64,000 nt of DNA from Platynereis dumerilii (lineage: Eukaryota > Annelida > Polychaeta > Phyllodocida > Nereididae), in the NCBI GenBank assembly GCA_026936325.1, contig JAPTHN010000005.1, positions 56,535,514-56,599,513 of the forward strand, given 5' to 3'. Shown here piece after piece: positions 12,611 through 25,634 of this stretch. Numbering within the stretch: position 1 is the first letter of the stretch; every line of letters begins with the position of its first letter. A model generated the notes under the pieces. The model saw only the letters and a program-made list of their open reading frames with translations. It was not told the origin of the DNA and searched no databases. A program made the position numbers and the translations under genes.

Positions 12611-13776
12611 CTGCCTTTCGGTAACAGTACAGAAAATTCAGAAAGCAAAATGATTGTGTATGGAGAAAAGGGTGGTGTGTTGAAGTTGCATGACAAATTG
12701 AACCTATTTTTCTTGGAATACTATAACAGTGTTCCTTATAAATATCAGGTCAGACATAATTAATTTTTTAGTTTTTTTTATCAATTTAATTCAGGCACAT
12801 TTACTGGGTTCAGTCGGTTTGACAAAAAAGAAACCCACAAAATATCAAATTTTCACCAAGTATATTCAACAACAAATTATGGTAAGCCATTTTTTCCACA
12901 GGTAGAACACCTGTTGATTTGGTCGATTTGAGGAGCTAAAAATCAGATATGTTTGGCCTAAAGGAAAAGAAGCATAATAAAAATTAGCAAAAAAGTGAGC
13001 CAGACATTCAATGTGTGATGCTGCCTCCTGCAGATGTTTAGATCACAATCTAGTAATCTTTCAGCAACAGAAACGTCCAGTGGCCTCGACACCAGCAGGC
13101 CACCTTGTATGACAACACAGGTCAATGGCTAAAAGGTATGTCAACTAGCTTCTGACAAGGATAAGCTGATCCACATGTACACTTGATCGAAATGGTGAAA
13201 TAATTTGGACTTTCAGTTGGTCTTACAAAATTATAAATTTGCCATTGAATGTGTGGAAGTGCAATTAAGTATTTGATTATCAGACATCAGATTTTTGTCT
13301 TAATAACATATTGTTACAAATGAATTAAAAGTTTTAAGTGATAGTACCATCTCTTTTTTTAAAGAGTAGAAGAAGCACCCAATTGTAATATATAAAAAAA
13401 GTGTTTTTTACTTTTTGAATATTTATTTTGTTGCTTTTGGTCCATTGCACAAAGCCTAGACCAGTTCATCATACTCATAGAAAAATGTCAATACATTGTA
13501 CTCAAAAGGATTTGTCATATTTTTTTTCAAAATACTTCCCATGTTTACCTTATCCTGTGAGCTGCTGACCCCATAATTGGGCCAAGAAGGCCATAGTGAC
13601 TAATACTTAATCAGTTAAAGATAAAAAAAATGTCTTGAGTCAATTATCTAATTCTGATTAGATATGAAACTGAGACCACAGAAAAAGTGCAATAGCTTGA
13701 TAACTAGTGCAAAAAGATTGTATATCAAACTTAACAGCTTAAACTGACCAAGCCTTTGCAGTCAAATGCCTCACCA
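12611..13776. other. Gene-free spacer
   Basis: AT-rich sequence with no supported gene. About 13010-13160 is a decayed relative of the anchor at 790-1060 and 8430-8700 ('acacaggtcaatggct', 'tctgacaaggataagc'). Confidence 0.55.
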
Positions 13777-14363
13777 CACACTCAGAAAAAAAGGTTACAC
13801 AAACATCCATATGTGGTTTTTTGGCTTGTCACCAGTATAAAACCACTTTTTTAAAAACCCTCTTGATGTGGATGTTTAAAAAACCACCATCTTAAAATCC
13901 CCTTTGGAATGATATAAAACCTTTAGTGGTTTATCAAGAAACCTTAAAATTACCAAAAACAAGATGGTCACATAAAATTACATGTACTTTTTCTTCAAAG
14001 TTGTAGCCTTGATAAAGTAACATGCAAATCAAAACTCTGTTGTACTGCTCACAAATTACCACCACCAGCAGGGTAGCATAGAGGTTAATTTATTATGCAA
14101 TTGAGGTAGTGAATGTTCTTAATTCCAATTAACTTGGTTATCTGAAATACTTCATAGACCGTGAGAAGCATGAGAAGAGAAAAATCTCCGGATGTTCTCA
14201 GACTGACATTTGGTAATCTTTTGTACCAGAAGCAATGACCTGATCCTACTCTTAACTTAAAGGGGTATGTTTAATGAACCTGCTGGAGCCTTTATCTTTG
14301 ATTCCTGGAATGCATCATTCATTTGAAGTTAAATTGACATTTGCAACTGTCAGTGCATGGCAA

Positions 14364-14990
14364 CTATTTACAGCCGCAACATTGAACTGTAGAGAACTTT
14401 TTCTGGCAGCTGCAGCTTACAAGCTGTAAAAATCTGTCAGGAACAGGTTCAAGTGTGTTTTTTAACACTTTTATCCATCCACTTTTAGTTGGAAGTGCAA
14501 TTTCAGGAAATAACCCCAAAGCTCTCAGCCACATCAGGCTTCGATGTTGGGCCATCATAATATTGAACTGAAGGCATTTGATGTTGGGGGCAAGTATTCA
14601 GCCTTTTCAGGTAAAATGCCAAAGGCAGTTCTCTTGCTAGGTCCAGCCAGAAATGATGTGGAGTCAAAGCCAGTGAGGGCATGGAAAGACAACGGAGACA
14701 GAGCCATGTCTGGTTGCAAGTTCCATCCTTGGACAACGGCATTTACAGAGATGAACTTTGGCTTTTTGCTGGTTGCAGCCTTCATCAAGACTTTGTTGAT
14801 TGGGTGATTGTGGGCAACAAGCATCAAGAAGACATCAGTATTCCTCCTTCAGACAACAAGTGAGGAGGAATCAGTGTGGTTGCAATGGATCAACAAAGTG
14901 AGTCAACTTCCTCATGGGTAGCCTAACGATCATGCAGATCCACATCTGATCTGTGGCAAAGAATATCATTCTGTTACCTCATGAATCTAA
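14364..14990 (-). pseudogene. Inverted partial copy of the transposon nuclease-like gene
   Basis: Minus-strand frames read LVAHN, then FISVNAVVQGWNLQP, SFHALTGFDSTSFLAG and SKRTAFGIL, then PTSNAF, SGWIK, LEPVPDRFLQL and a Cys run (SCSCQKK). This is the same order as the plus-strand remnant at 14995-16141. It lacks the stretch between SKRTAFGIL and the PTS motif. It belongs to an inverted repeat (left 13945-14990, right about 15340-16520) inside the element. It is not functional as it stands. Confidence 0.75.
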
Positions 14991-14994
14991 ACCA

Positions 14995-16141
14995 CCACTA
15001 TGCTCATTGATGGACAGGCATTAGTTGTAACAATTGGAAAACCAGAGGATCAAGCATTTAGCACTTTTGGTCACTGTTTGTTTATGAATATAGGCCTAGT
15101 GTTTGGATACATGGACATCGCTTCAAGCACATTGACGTGATGTTTGACTGGTATGAAGACTTTTCAATAGAAGAGATGACAAGCAAATGGCAAAAAAGGT
15201 ATCTAATTCCTAGACTAATAATATAAAATCCTAGTTTACTTTACCACAAAAATGGCAAGTTTTTCTTTCCAATTCTGCAAACAAGGCTGATCTTGCCAAA
15301 TTACTGTCCTATGCCTTGGTGGAGAAGGCTCCAGACGACAAAGTAGTCATAACCTCTGGTGGTTTCGTTGAGGCAACAGATATTCTCTGCATATCAGATG
15401 TGGATCTGCATGATCTTATGGCTACCCATGAGGACGGTGACACACTTTGTTGGTCCATTGCAACCACAAAGATACCTCCTCTTTTGTAGTCTGGAGGACT
15501 GATGTCTTCTTGATGTTTGTTGGCCACAATCTGGATGAAGGCTTGACCCAGCAAAAAGCCAAATTTTATTCCTGTTAATGCCGTTGTCCAATGATGGAAC
15601 TTGCAACCAGGCACTGCTCTTTCTCTGTTGTCCTTCCATGCCCTCACTTGCTTTGACTCCACATCATTTCTGGCAGGACATAGCAAGAGAACTGCCTTTG
15701 GCATTTTACTTGAAAATTCCAAGCTTTCTGATCTTGGGAGAGGTTCATTGACCACAAAGTCGCTGGAAGATTGTGAGTTGTTCATTTGCAAAGTATACAA
15801 AACTGATTCCACCACCATAGATGAAGCAAGGTCAGTGATGTTTAGGAGAGGACACAAGGCAGAACAATTGCCCGCAACATCAGATGCCCTTAAGTTCCAT
15901 ATTATGATGGCTCATTATCGAAGCATAGTGTGGCTAAAAGCATCGGAGCCATGTCCTGAAATTGTACCTCCAATTGAAAGTGGTTGGATAAAAGATCAGA
16001 ATTTACTGAAGCCTGTTCTTTGCACACTTGAACCTGTTCCAGACAGATGTTTACAGCTCTACACTTCGATGTGGCTGCCGTAAATCAAAGTTGTCATGCA
16101 CTGACAGTTGCAAAAGTCATAGGCAATACCTGAACAATTAA
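14995..16141 (+). pseudogene. XPG/PIN-like nuclease remnant of a DNA transposon ('GCDTTS' family)
   Basis: Several plus-strand frames give the ordered motifs of a large animal family: LIDGQALVVTIGKPED, then IDVMFDWYEDFSIEE, NKADLAKLLSYALVE, ATHEDGDT (family E-E-A-D-T), TDVFLMFVGHNLDEG (family D-T-D-V), SFHALTCFDSTSFLAGHSK (family GCDTTS), CELFICKVY, DEARSVMF, LPATSDALKFHI, ESGWIKDQ and LEPVPDRC. It ends in a Cys cluster, RCGCRKSKLSCTDSC. The acidic motifs resemble FEN1/XPG-type nuclease sites. The Cys of GCD is replaced (FDSTS), and the reading frame is interrupted several times, so this is a dead copy. Family recognition is firm. The nuclease role and Academ origin are inferred. Confidence 0.8.
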
Positions 16142-16480
16142 CTTCATATGAATGATGTATTTCAGGCATCAAAATAAAGGCTCCAGCAGGTCCACTTAAC
16201 ATACCCCTTTAAGTTAAGAGTATGATCTGGTCCTTGCTTCTGATACAAAAGATAACCAAATGTCAGTCTGAGAACACGCCCAGCGATTTTTCTTTTCTCA
16301 TGCTTCTTAAGTTCTACCGAAGATTTAAATGGAATTAAGAACATTTACCACTACAATTGGATAATAAATTAAACACTATGCCACCCTGCTTGTGGTGGTA
16401 ATTTTTGTACAGTTCAAAAGAGTTTTGATTTGGTGGTTACTTTATCAAGCCTACATCTATGAAGAAAAAGTACATGTAAA

Positions 16481-17030
16481 TTTTGGCGACCATAGTGTTT
16501 TTGGTAATTTTAAGGTATGATTATTAATTAAATATTGTTCTAGTGCATTTGGAAACATTCTTATTAGATTCCTCATGTGCCAAAACATAGAAAAAGACTT
16601 AAAGATCACCTCTCTAGAGAAATTAGGGGCCAAGTTATGCTTGAATGAAGTAATTTTGGCGGCCATATTGTTTTTGGTCATTATAAGGTGTGATTATTAA
16701 TGAAATATTGCTCTGGGACATTTGGAAACATTCTTATTAGATTCCTCATGTGCTAAAACATATAAAAAGACTCAAAGATCACCTCTCTAGAGCAATTAGG
16801 GGCCAAGTTATGCTCGAATGAAGTAATTTTGGTGGCCATATTGTTTGTTGTCATTATAAGGTGTGATTATTAATGAAATATTGCTCTGGGACATTTGGAA
16901 ATATTCTTATTAGATTCCTCATGTGCTAAAACATAGAAAAATACTGAAAGATCACCTGTCTAGTGCAATTAGGGGCCAAATTATGCTTGAATGAAGTAAT
17001 TTTGGTGGCCATATTGTTTTCGGCCATTTT
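16481..17030 (+). repeat. 173-bp tandem repeat, ~3.2 copies
   Basis: Copies start at 16481, 16654, 16827 and (partial) 17000, each opening with 'ttttggyggccata'. They share 'ttcttattagattcctcatg' and 'aattaggggccaag'. The first copy overlaps the edge of the element's inverted repeat (about 16520), so the array seems to have grown out of it. Confidence 0.92.
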
Positions 17031-20000
17031 GAGAGCTTAATAGTGGAGATACGAGGGGGCATCCTCAAAATTCGAAATCAGCATACTCAAATTGACTTAT
17101 TTCAGGTGGATGCCCATTTCTACTCTAAAATGCCTCAACCACTTTGAATTCCTGAAAATGGCTCCTGACTAGAAATTAGCGTGCATAAAAATATACATAT
17201 AAATGTCGGAAGAAATAACAAGTGTATAACTGCTATTCAAATATTCAAATATAAACTACAGGAAACCACAAAACACTTAAAAAAACAAATCAAATACATA
17301 ATTTCATATTTAGATATATAAACACGCTGATATGATACATTTGTTGATGTAATAGTCCATGAAGAAGGCAATGTAATAGTCCATAAACGTGAAAATGATC
17401 TTCTAAATGTTGGTGAACACCGGATGTCGTACACCTGGTAACAAGCATTAACGCAAGAAAGAACCAGGGAAAGGCCCACACTATTATCATCTGGAATGCT
17501 GATGGTCGCTGACGTGTGTCCAATGGGCTTTGAGATAGACCACAATTCTTCAAGGTTTGCTGTTGAGCACTTGGCTTCCTGAAAATACAAGAAATTATCA
17601 TGTTACTTTCATAAGTTCATAAGCATAATATTACGCAGTGTCTATTGCATTGGTTTCATGAACAGAATGAAACAATGAGTTTTAACTTCTTGTCTGATTC
17701 TGAAACAATCTTCACAACATTTCATAATTTTGGCCATATACAGCAGGTTTAATTTCAAATTTTTTATGGCATATTTCATGGCAGTCAATCCATTGGCTTT
17801 ATTATAATCTCTAAAAAGCCAGGAAGGAGAGCTCAAATACAAAACAGCTGTCATTTGCTCATGATGATATGTGCATCTTTGCTAACTACATAATAAAGCT
17901 AAACAAAGAATTTGTGACACGCGATGCCCTTCATCTAAGTATTAATAGAAAGATAACATGAAACAGTGCACAGAAACAGAGACCCACCTTTTCACTCGTC
18001 TGCCTCAAGGGCATCACCAATCCGGGTCTGAGAAGAGTTTTTTCAGGGATGATTCCTGAGACCTATCCAGAGCTGTTCAGGCGATAAGCTCATCCAGTTC
18101 CACTGGTTGGATGAGCTTAAATTCATGTAAAAGCTGAAACAGAAATAATTTAATAGTAAGGCACACTCTGAATACAATTATTACTGAGTATTAAAAAAAC
18201 CTGACGTCAGACAGATGTCAAGACAATTTCTGTGAAATCAGCTGATGTCTCCCTGCAGGGAAAGGAATGAAATTCTAACTATTTTTCATAAGCAACCTTG
18301 GAAAATAGCCTATAATAATAATCATTTATATTGCATAAGCTTTGCTGTCATATTGTCTTTTTTGAGGTGGTTAGATAAGAGTAATATCATGCATCAAATT
18401 ACACGGAATATCCCATTTAAGTTATCCATATTCATAGGTGAATAGTGAACACCTTTTTGCCTAAAAATCTTGAGTCTTGTATGATAAACTATAGATATAA
18501 TGCATTGGCCAATGAAATAATATGATTAAACTACATCATGTACAGTACACACCACAAACTGTAACCTGAGAGATTTACTGTAGCTTTAAATGTCAATTAT
18601 AAAAATTGTTTCCATTTTGATTTCCGGATGATGATCAAAAACTATATAATCCATACTGCCTTAAGATAATTGATCACCAGCGACTAATAGGTTTTTAAAA
18701 ATGTGCACACTATATGAACAAAGATTTCACTACAAAATAAAGTGACTTTTTTGTCCAATAAATGTTAGCGAATGTTCTCATGCAGCTCATAAAATAAAAG
18801 AAAATTAATCATACAATTCCTACCTTGGAACTGATGATAAACCAGGATGTGCTTGCCTCTTCATTTAACATGTTTATTGAACAAATCAATCAGACCTGGT
18901 CACTGCACCATCTGACTGACTCTCACAAAAAGGTATAGAATTGTGTCTTAAGTCTGACAAAATTACCTTGTGATTAGCCTTAAACAAGCTGTAACAATGT
19001 CAAACACACACTTGCCAGATTAAGTGTTGATATCCTTAAATGTGAAGCTGTGAAGCTGTTAAAGATCAATGAACCAGGACACATGGTGTTTTAAGTATTC
19101 ATTTGGTTTGCAATAAAACCATTTTAATGATTACTGGTTTTGTAAATATCCAAGTGATTTTTTATAAAACCCCAATAAACCCTTGTTAACCAAACTGGTT
19201 TTTAATGAATCATTAGATTTTTTAACAAACCATAATTAACACGTTTTATCCCTTTGGTTCTTTATACATTCAAATGATTATATAGAAAACCACAAAAAAA
19301 CAAAGTTTTTTTCTGTGTGCATTGTATCCAACCTTAAGCTTTTAGTTTATTTAGGCAAATCTGTATTGATTTCCACTGTCAGGCATTTGTTTCGCAAGAC
19401 TATTCTTTCCAGGTCTTCAGGAAATTGGCGGAAATAGAGATGTGTGGTAGCCTTCTTGTCAGTTGACTATTAGAAAAACTTATTGAACTAAGATTTTGGA
19501 GTTGTACCCCTTGTAAGGGCTTACGTTTTCTGAAAGAAATTGCTCGAGATTCTTTTTACTTTGGTATTAGGTAGGCCTGAAGCATATGATTTTGCTATAT
19601 CGTGAAATATAACAATGATTATTATAATCATATTATGCTTGACTCGCGCTTCTCTCTAAGACTTGTTATACATATACAGTCCATTGCTTCTTGTCAACAG
19701 AATGATTGCAAATAAAATATTTAGTACATATATCTAAACTATATTTCCCATTTTGCATCTTCAAAGTTCATATGCCATTGCACATTCCTTGCTTTGCATG
19801 TCTGGGTAATCTCATAGCTGGCAATCATTCCAATATTACATTTTATCTTCTGTTTCTCATCACCCATGTGACAAGTTCAATCAGCATTATGCTCTGAAGA
19901 TGAAAAGCTAGATACAACACTGACAAGAAGGGTTTGTGGAATGTATCATTAATACAACTTGACACTGAATGAGCCAGTTGCCCTTGCCAATTATATGTTT

Positions 20001-20194
20001 GGTGCTACGAGGAGCGCAGAATGCAAATCGGGCTCTAAAATTTACCTCTTTTGTTGGTGGGTTTTTGCCTTGTTATTTTTTATCCTTTCATGCATTCTAT
20101 TGATGAATTAATGGTCAAACTTGGGACAAAGTAAGAAGAAGTAAATTTAATTCATATGTCTGCCTTTTGTGTTTACCGCCCAAGTCAGTTTTGC

Positions 20195-20262
20195 ACTCCC
20201 ATGAGAGACCGCACCCCAACGATGACCACAGAAGGGGCCGTCTTACAATGCAGTGACCACTG
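20195..20262. mobile_element. Relic of a pogo/Tigger-like MITE
   Basis: It matches one end of the full element at 44309-44494: 'gagagaccgca', 'gatgaccacagaagggg', 'gtcttacaatg', then CAGTGACCACTG. The same relic sits at the matching place in copy C, so the insertion is older than the B/C duplication. Confidence 0.7.
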
Positions 20263-20572
20263 CAGTTGACCTGGACTGACCTGAGTGACATAGTTCCCTG
20301 GATTTGCTCAGGCATTGGTGTATACTACATGCACTTGCATGGTGTCATTGAAGACGGGAATGAATTCTATGATCACATTCTGCAGTGGGCAAAACGCAAT
20401 CTGATGCTTCATCAATCTTTTCATTGCTTTGGTGTTTGGTTGATTGGATCTTTGTGAGCCCAAAAGGGGGCAGGGCTGAGAGTAGATGTACCACCAGACT
20501 TACAAGAAATGATCATCATTCAGACAATATATTCTAAAACATAATTACCTGTAAAATTGTTTCATGTGCTAA

Positions 20573-21549
20573 GCGGGGCAGGTATGTAAAAAAATAGTGC
20601 ATTTATACATAGAAGCATGAAACTTCGTGCACACTTAAAAAACATCTATTCAAACATATTTGGATAGGGAGCCACTTCATATTTAGCTTAGGTGGCTATT
20701 AGCAGCCATTTTCCAAAATGGCGGTCAATTCTTCCATTTTGCTGCTTTCTGTATTATTCCTACAAATAGAATACACATAAATATTGTTTTTTATTGCTTC
20801 TCTAAGTATTCAGTACATTACTTTAATATTTTTTCGTAGCCTTGGTCTATTTTCAGGCTTATTGGAATCCTTTTTGTGAGAAATATTGATTGAAACACTG
20901 GATTTCGCGGTTACGGATGGTTACACCAATTCTCTATAAATCTCAAAATAAGCTACATATTTGAATTCCTTGTAAGAAGAGCTTTCAAATGAGTATCCGC
21001 ATCAATGGGTTTCATAAACTTGGTGCGAAAATGGAAAAAATGAAAATAAATGATTTTTGAAGATTTTGCTTTTTCTTTAATTTTGACAAAGAATTCACGG
21101 AAACTATTGATACGACCATTCATTTGAAAGCTCTTCTTACAAGGAATTCAAATATGTAGTCAGTTTTAAAATCAATTGAGATTCCATGAAACTATGGGAA
21201 ACCGTGAAAATGATACATTTTCTTCAACAGTTTTAACAAAAAGGACCCTGACTACCCTAAAATTCCTCAGTTCAATCCAGAAATCAATTGATAATGTTTT
21301 TTAGATCTGTAGAAGGAATAATGAGCACTGTTTTCATACTTGCAAAGTATAGGCACATCACAGAAAGCAGGAAAATGAGATAATTATCCGCCATTTCAGA
21401 AAATGGCTGCCATGGGTCAACCGCGTCAAATCTGAAGTGGCTCCCTATCTAAACATTTTCTTTAAGACGTTTTTCAAATGTGTGCCAAGTTTCTTGCTTC
21501 TATGTATAAATGCACTATTACTTCCCTATTCATGACAAATCTGCCCCGC
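20573..21549. mobile_element. 977-bp foldback element with GCGGGGCAG ends, copy 1
   Basis: Almost the whole element is an imperfect inverted repeat with arms of about 480 bp. For example, 'ccattttccaaaatggc' appears in the left arm with its partner at 21395-21420, and 'gaattccttgtaagaagagc' at 20966 with its inverse at 21130. The right end CTGCCCCGC is followed by TA; the left side reads 'ctaa' instead. It is about 95% like the inverted copy at 45505-46480 by eye. Copy C lacks it. There is no coding frame. It is probably non-autonomous, with TA target preference. Confidence 0.88.
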
Positions 21550-21560
21550 TATTTGGCTTA

Positions 21561-22173
21561 GAGTAGGTCGGGGCATGCGGCCCCCCCTTAACTTCGAGGT
21601 ACGATTTGACCTACTTTTTATGGGCGATTATTTGAATGCTTATGCTGTCAGGAAGGGATCACTTTACTCTACTAATAACTAGTGAAACAAATGTCTACCA
21701 ATTTTAATAAAGGAGTTATGGCCATTTTTGTAAAAAAATCAAAATGGCCTTCTTACCCCACCCATCGGGCAAGAAGCCCCCCTATTATAATCCTATGGCA
21801 ATTTTTTTTGCGAGCGCATTCAACCTAAAAGTTATTTCTTAGGGTTCTTCTATCATTTTTTAGGCATTCTATTCACTTTTTCTGAATTTCAGAATTTTTT
21901 CTGTTCATACTTTTATTTTTAATATTTTTTGCCCTGTTTTAATTTCGGGCCAAATTGTTTCTATTTTAATTAGCTATTCTATCAAGATTTAAGGTAAAGT
22001 ACACATTACTAAATGGTTCATGAACAGCTGCGACCCCCCTGAAAATTTGTGACGTCACCTAAAACGCCTCTAGCTTCAATCCTATCAATAGATAAACGCA
22101 CCAAAAATGTAAGTTTGGATATAACCCTGGGGGGGCCTCTCACCTAACCCGGGCTTCTTGCCCCGACCTACTC
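21561..22173. mobile_element. 613-bp TIR element, GAGTAGGTCGGGGCA ends, TA duplication
   Basis: The 15-bp TIR GAGTAGGTCGGGGCA is followed by GC-rich subterminal DNA ('gcggccccccc' left, 'gcccgggttaggtg' inverse right). TA flanks it at 21559-21560 and 22174-22175. Copy C reads 'tttggcttaaagagaaatc' without it, an empty site. The interior is AT-rich with phrases such as 'gggcaagaagccccc' that echo the ends. It is non-coding. The superfamily is unknown; TA suggests a mariner-like mechanism. Confidence 0.88.
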
Positions 22174-24930
22174 TAAGTAGAATCACTTCCTACGATAAGT
22201 ATAGCCGCTTTCCAGAAACTGATATAATTTAAAATTTTTAGCATAAAAGACACCGTCAATTGCCAGGTAAAATCAAAGATACAGTTGTTTCTATGTTATA
22301 TGTCATCTGCAACATAAACATAATCAATCGCTCATTTAGAATCTCTCTTTGCGAAGTAATCGAAACAAAGGCACCCAAAACATCAAAGAAAGGTCACACA
22401 AGGTCCTCGTAACTACTTAGCCTTAATGTCAGCTATGGCAGGCACAGATTTTCTCAACAACATTTAACAAAATGAATTGAGTGGTCCATGTTGAAATCAA
22501 TAACAATGTGATGGATACGAAAGCATTTTGTTTGAGGTTGATTCCAATCAATTGTGATTTTTTGGAAACAACGAATGCCATATTTAAATGAGTGGCCACA
22601 TGTTTATGATTCACAGTTACAGATAATGTTCAGAATAACTTGAGGAAATGGCACCTTAAATGGAACAATGAGTTGCACTTAATGTATATTTTATCGTGAA
22701 GAGTGTGTATCATTACATGAGTAACATGACAGTCAAAATATTCCAAATTAACTAAGTCTTGGTTTCAATTATGCAATAAAGAGCTAATAATACATATAAA
22801 CAACCTTCAACCCTGAATAGAATTTAAGACTGATCAAGTTCAGTGACTTTTTCACAGAAAGTCCTTTGTTCACAGTAATCTTCAAGTTTGCTCAGGGTCT
22901 TGTTTGTATTTACTTGTCTGATTCGTTGTATTGAATTTGGGTTTACTCAGTCATACTGAAGTGTTTGCTGAGATGAGCTATGCCAACAAACCTGATTCCA
23001 ATGAAGAAGTATGTGCCATGGACTCAAATATATTTGAAGAAAGTTTTTTAATCATGCATCACTCAGTTATAACATAGCATCACAGATGGTCCATTGTTTA
23101 AGACGTAATTAGAGTGACATTGAGCTAAAACATGCCTGCTACTATTTATTATTCTGTAACTGTGGCTTCCAACAGAATGTATCTGGTAAATTTTGAGTCA
23201 GCTTCCATGGATTGAGTGAGATGGTTGCACAATTCCTTTGAGCTAGCATGGCTTGTTGTTTTAAGTTATGACAACAGACTCAAAATGTCAAATTGCACTG
23301 TGTTTAAATGCTCTGCTTTTTATGGAAAACATGAGTCTTGGGAATGAACAATCAGTGCTCTACTCTAGAGCATTATGATAGAGCTGACAGACCATGATAA
23401 TGTAAATTAATATATTCTACAATAGTCCTTGCTTCTGTGCTTTACCTTCATGGCTTGACATGTGCACAGATGAAAGAAAGCAACATTTCACCTGTATCCT
23501 ATCCATGACCTTGTATCTTTTCTTGGTCAAGTCACACATCGACTGTTGAGACTCAACATGTTTATTGAAAGTTAATGGAATCAACTGATTGCCTGCCTTA
23601 TCGACTATGCAATCCACATCCATAATGTACAATCTAGAAGTACAACATACCATGATGAACAATCACTACTACATAACAGATGTCCATCAGCAATCCTAAG
23701 AGGGAAATTAGGATAATAAAATGTTGCCCTCTGAGATTGTATAGGAGTAGGCCTAATAGCGTTTTCTCTCCGGAATCTACATCACATTTCTAAACGTAAC
23801 TCAGCACATCGTATGATTGGAAAATGCCCCCTTTGCTTTGAATGAGGTTGCCATGCTCTGAAGGCTTTGTTTTCAATTGCACCCAGGAGATCAAAGATTG
23901 AAACGGCTCTGGAAACTGATTTATCTTAGCACGAAAAACAAACATTGAGCTTGTCAAAGAGTATTTCTTTCAGTCATGAAAACCATGAAATTTTTAAAGA
24001 AACATTCAAAATCCAAGAGAAAAATAGTGCGCTGAGCAAAGCTATGAACACACCATTTTGATCTCATTGCCTCATAACACATATTAGAAGAGTATACACA
24101 TTTGTCCACCTTCCTTGACATAACATATACTGATATGGTTAAAAAAGTCTAAATGAAGAAATTTAAAATCAGGTTTTCCCTGCAATGATTAATGTTTATT
24201 TGTGTTATGCAGTCCTTCCTCAAGGAAAATGACACATAGTAAGGGGACTGAGGCTCATTTGGACCTTTTTTACTTGCTGATTTTTCAGTAAAATAGTAGG
24301 AAAACTAATTTTAACCAATTTTATCTCTTCTTTTTGTAATAATCAACATCAATGTTTTCTAGATGGGGTTTCAAGATTTTGATTTACAACCAACTAAAAA
24401 TCCCTCTTACAAAAGAAGAAAACCCCGATGTCACAGTTTGTCTCGTGTCCCAATGTGCCATAGCTCTCCTACTATATCTTTCCCAGAAGACAATTGATTT
24501 TAGTCATCTGATCATTCCCTATTCCCCATGCACAAGACTACTTTCAGAATTTACAGAATTGTTACTCAAAAGCAACAGCATATCATTTGTTCAGGAAGAA
24601 CCTCAGGGATATGATAAGTGTCACCTCCTGGGAAGAAGCAAGGCAGACAATTGAGGTCACGCAGCTCACACTACAATGACAAATGGCTGTTACACAATGC
24701 TGACAATAGATGCCATACCACACAACTCCATATAATGATATTACTCTTCCATGTAAATTTGTGCGGTAATAAGTTTCTGAACAATGCAATTGTTCTCTTA
24801 CATGTTATTCCAGAAGCACTTTTCTTTCTGGCAAATTTGCCCACATACAAATTGTAGGCTGTTGCATAATCATGCATCTAGACAACATGAAATTATGTTA
24901 CGAAAATGAAACATCTGAAGCACACATATA

Positions 24931-24953
24931 TATATATATATAAAGTAAGGATT
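24931..24953 (+). repeat. Short TA microsatellite
   Basis: A run of about ten TA dinucleotides lies in copy B. The matching place in copy C (31190-31217) is a broken 'atatattatattatg' stretch. Confidence 0.85.
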
Positions 24954-25104
24954 GATTGATTGCTTGATTTGTATTTTTTAACAAGGCTAAATTTCTACTT
25001 TGTAGCATGATAACAAACCCATATTTATGCAGTGACATTGCTGATGCTCAGAGGCTGGTTGCAACCCAAATCACACCCTAGAACTCAATTTAACCAAACC
25101 TATT

Positions 25105-25245
25105 AGACATTAGATGTATGTGGGGTGTATCCAGTATTCTATGTTAGGGTAACTGAAAGACCCTTGGTATCCATGAATAAATAGGTTATGTGCCAGACTC
25201 CCAGTCTCCTTATCAATTGACATTGTATTATGATCAACTCTCTAG
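25105..25245 (+). mobile_element. SINE-like fragment, plus strand
   Basis: It shares 'tccagtattctat', 'aactgaaagaccct' and 'ttatgtgccagactcccagt' with the minus-strand element at 5935-6290, in opposite orientation. It is a fragment without a recognisable head or tail. Confidence 0.5.
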
Positions 25246-25634
25246 GATTCTGAGAATGTTGGGCAACGTACCTATTTCCACTGTCAATGGGTGCCCTGTA
25301 TTCACTGGAAGGCTCACAACAAATTTGCCCACATCAGGGGATCAACAATTTATACTAATCCCTACACTCGAGAACTGGGATTTAAAATTACTTTCACATA
25401 GTGGAATTTAAACCGTGCCATCTAACTATCATGTCTGGTCTAGTCTCATCATAATGCCTGGTTCTAGAACCTGATCATGTAAGATCTTATTATTTCCTGC
25501 CACATTAATTGAGGTTATGTGCCAGACTCCCAGTCTCCTTATCAATTGACATTGTATTATGATCAACTCTCTAGGATGCTGAGAATGTTGGGCAACGTAT
25601 GTAAGATCTTATTATTTCCTGCCACATTAATTGT
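25181..25634 (+). repeat. Recent local shuffled duplication (pattern A..B-A'-B')
   Basis: An ~87-bp piece (25183-25270, 'ggttatgtgccagactcccag') recurs at 25513-25600 with about one difference. A ~33-bp piece (25478-25510, 'gtaagatcttattatttcct') recurs at 25600-25632. The pieces are joined head-to-tail in the second copy. Near identity marks a young event compared with the old B/C duplication around it. Confidence 0.88.

Larger units (their letters stand above)
13777..19319. mobile_element. Degraded ~5.5-kb DNA transposon, possibly Academ-type
   Basis: The ends are short inverted repeats: CACACTCAGAAAAAAA at 13777 and the inverse of CACACAGAAAAAAA ending at 19319. About 250 bp next to each end consists of imperfect repeats of the type 'aaccanntgattnttaaa'. 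Inside lie a nuclease-like gene remnant (14995-16141), an inverted partial copy of it (13945-14990) and a 173-bp tandem array. I could not find a convincing target duplication. From memory, Academ elements (known from sea urchin) encode an XPG-like nuclease, which would fit, but the superfamily assignment is inference. Minus-strand frames near 17237-17860 may be further remnants that I cannot identify. Confidence 0.6.

Noticed and set aside
17237-17854. Minus-strand frames inside the 5.5-kb transposon
   Set aside because: Two frames overlap and neither shows a recognisable motif. They are kept only as possible remnants.
24583-24877. Overlapping frames conserved between copies B and C (also 30772-31097)
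   Set aside because: Similarity follows the DNA of the duplicated block. Frames on both strands are equally 'conserved', and the inverted copy near 12.4 kb breaks them.
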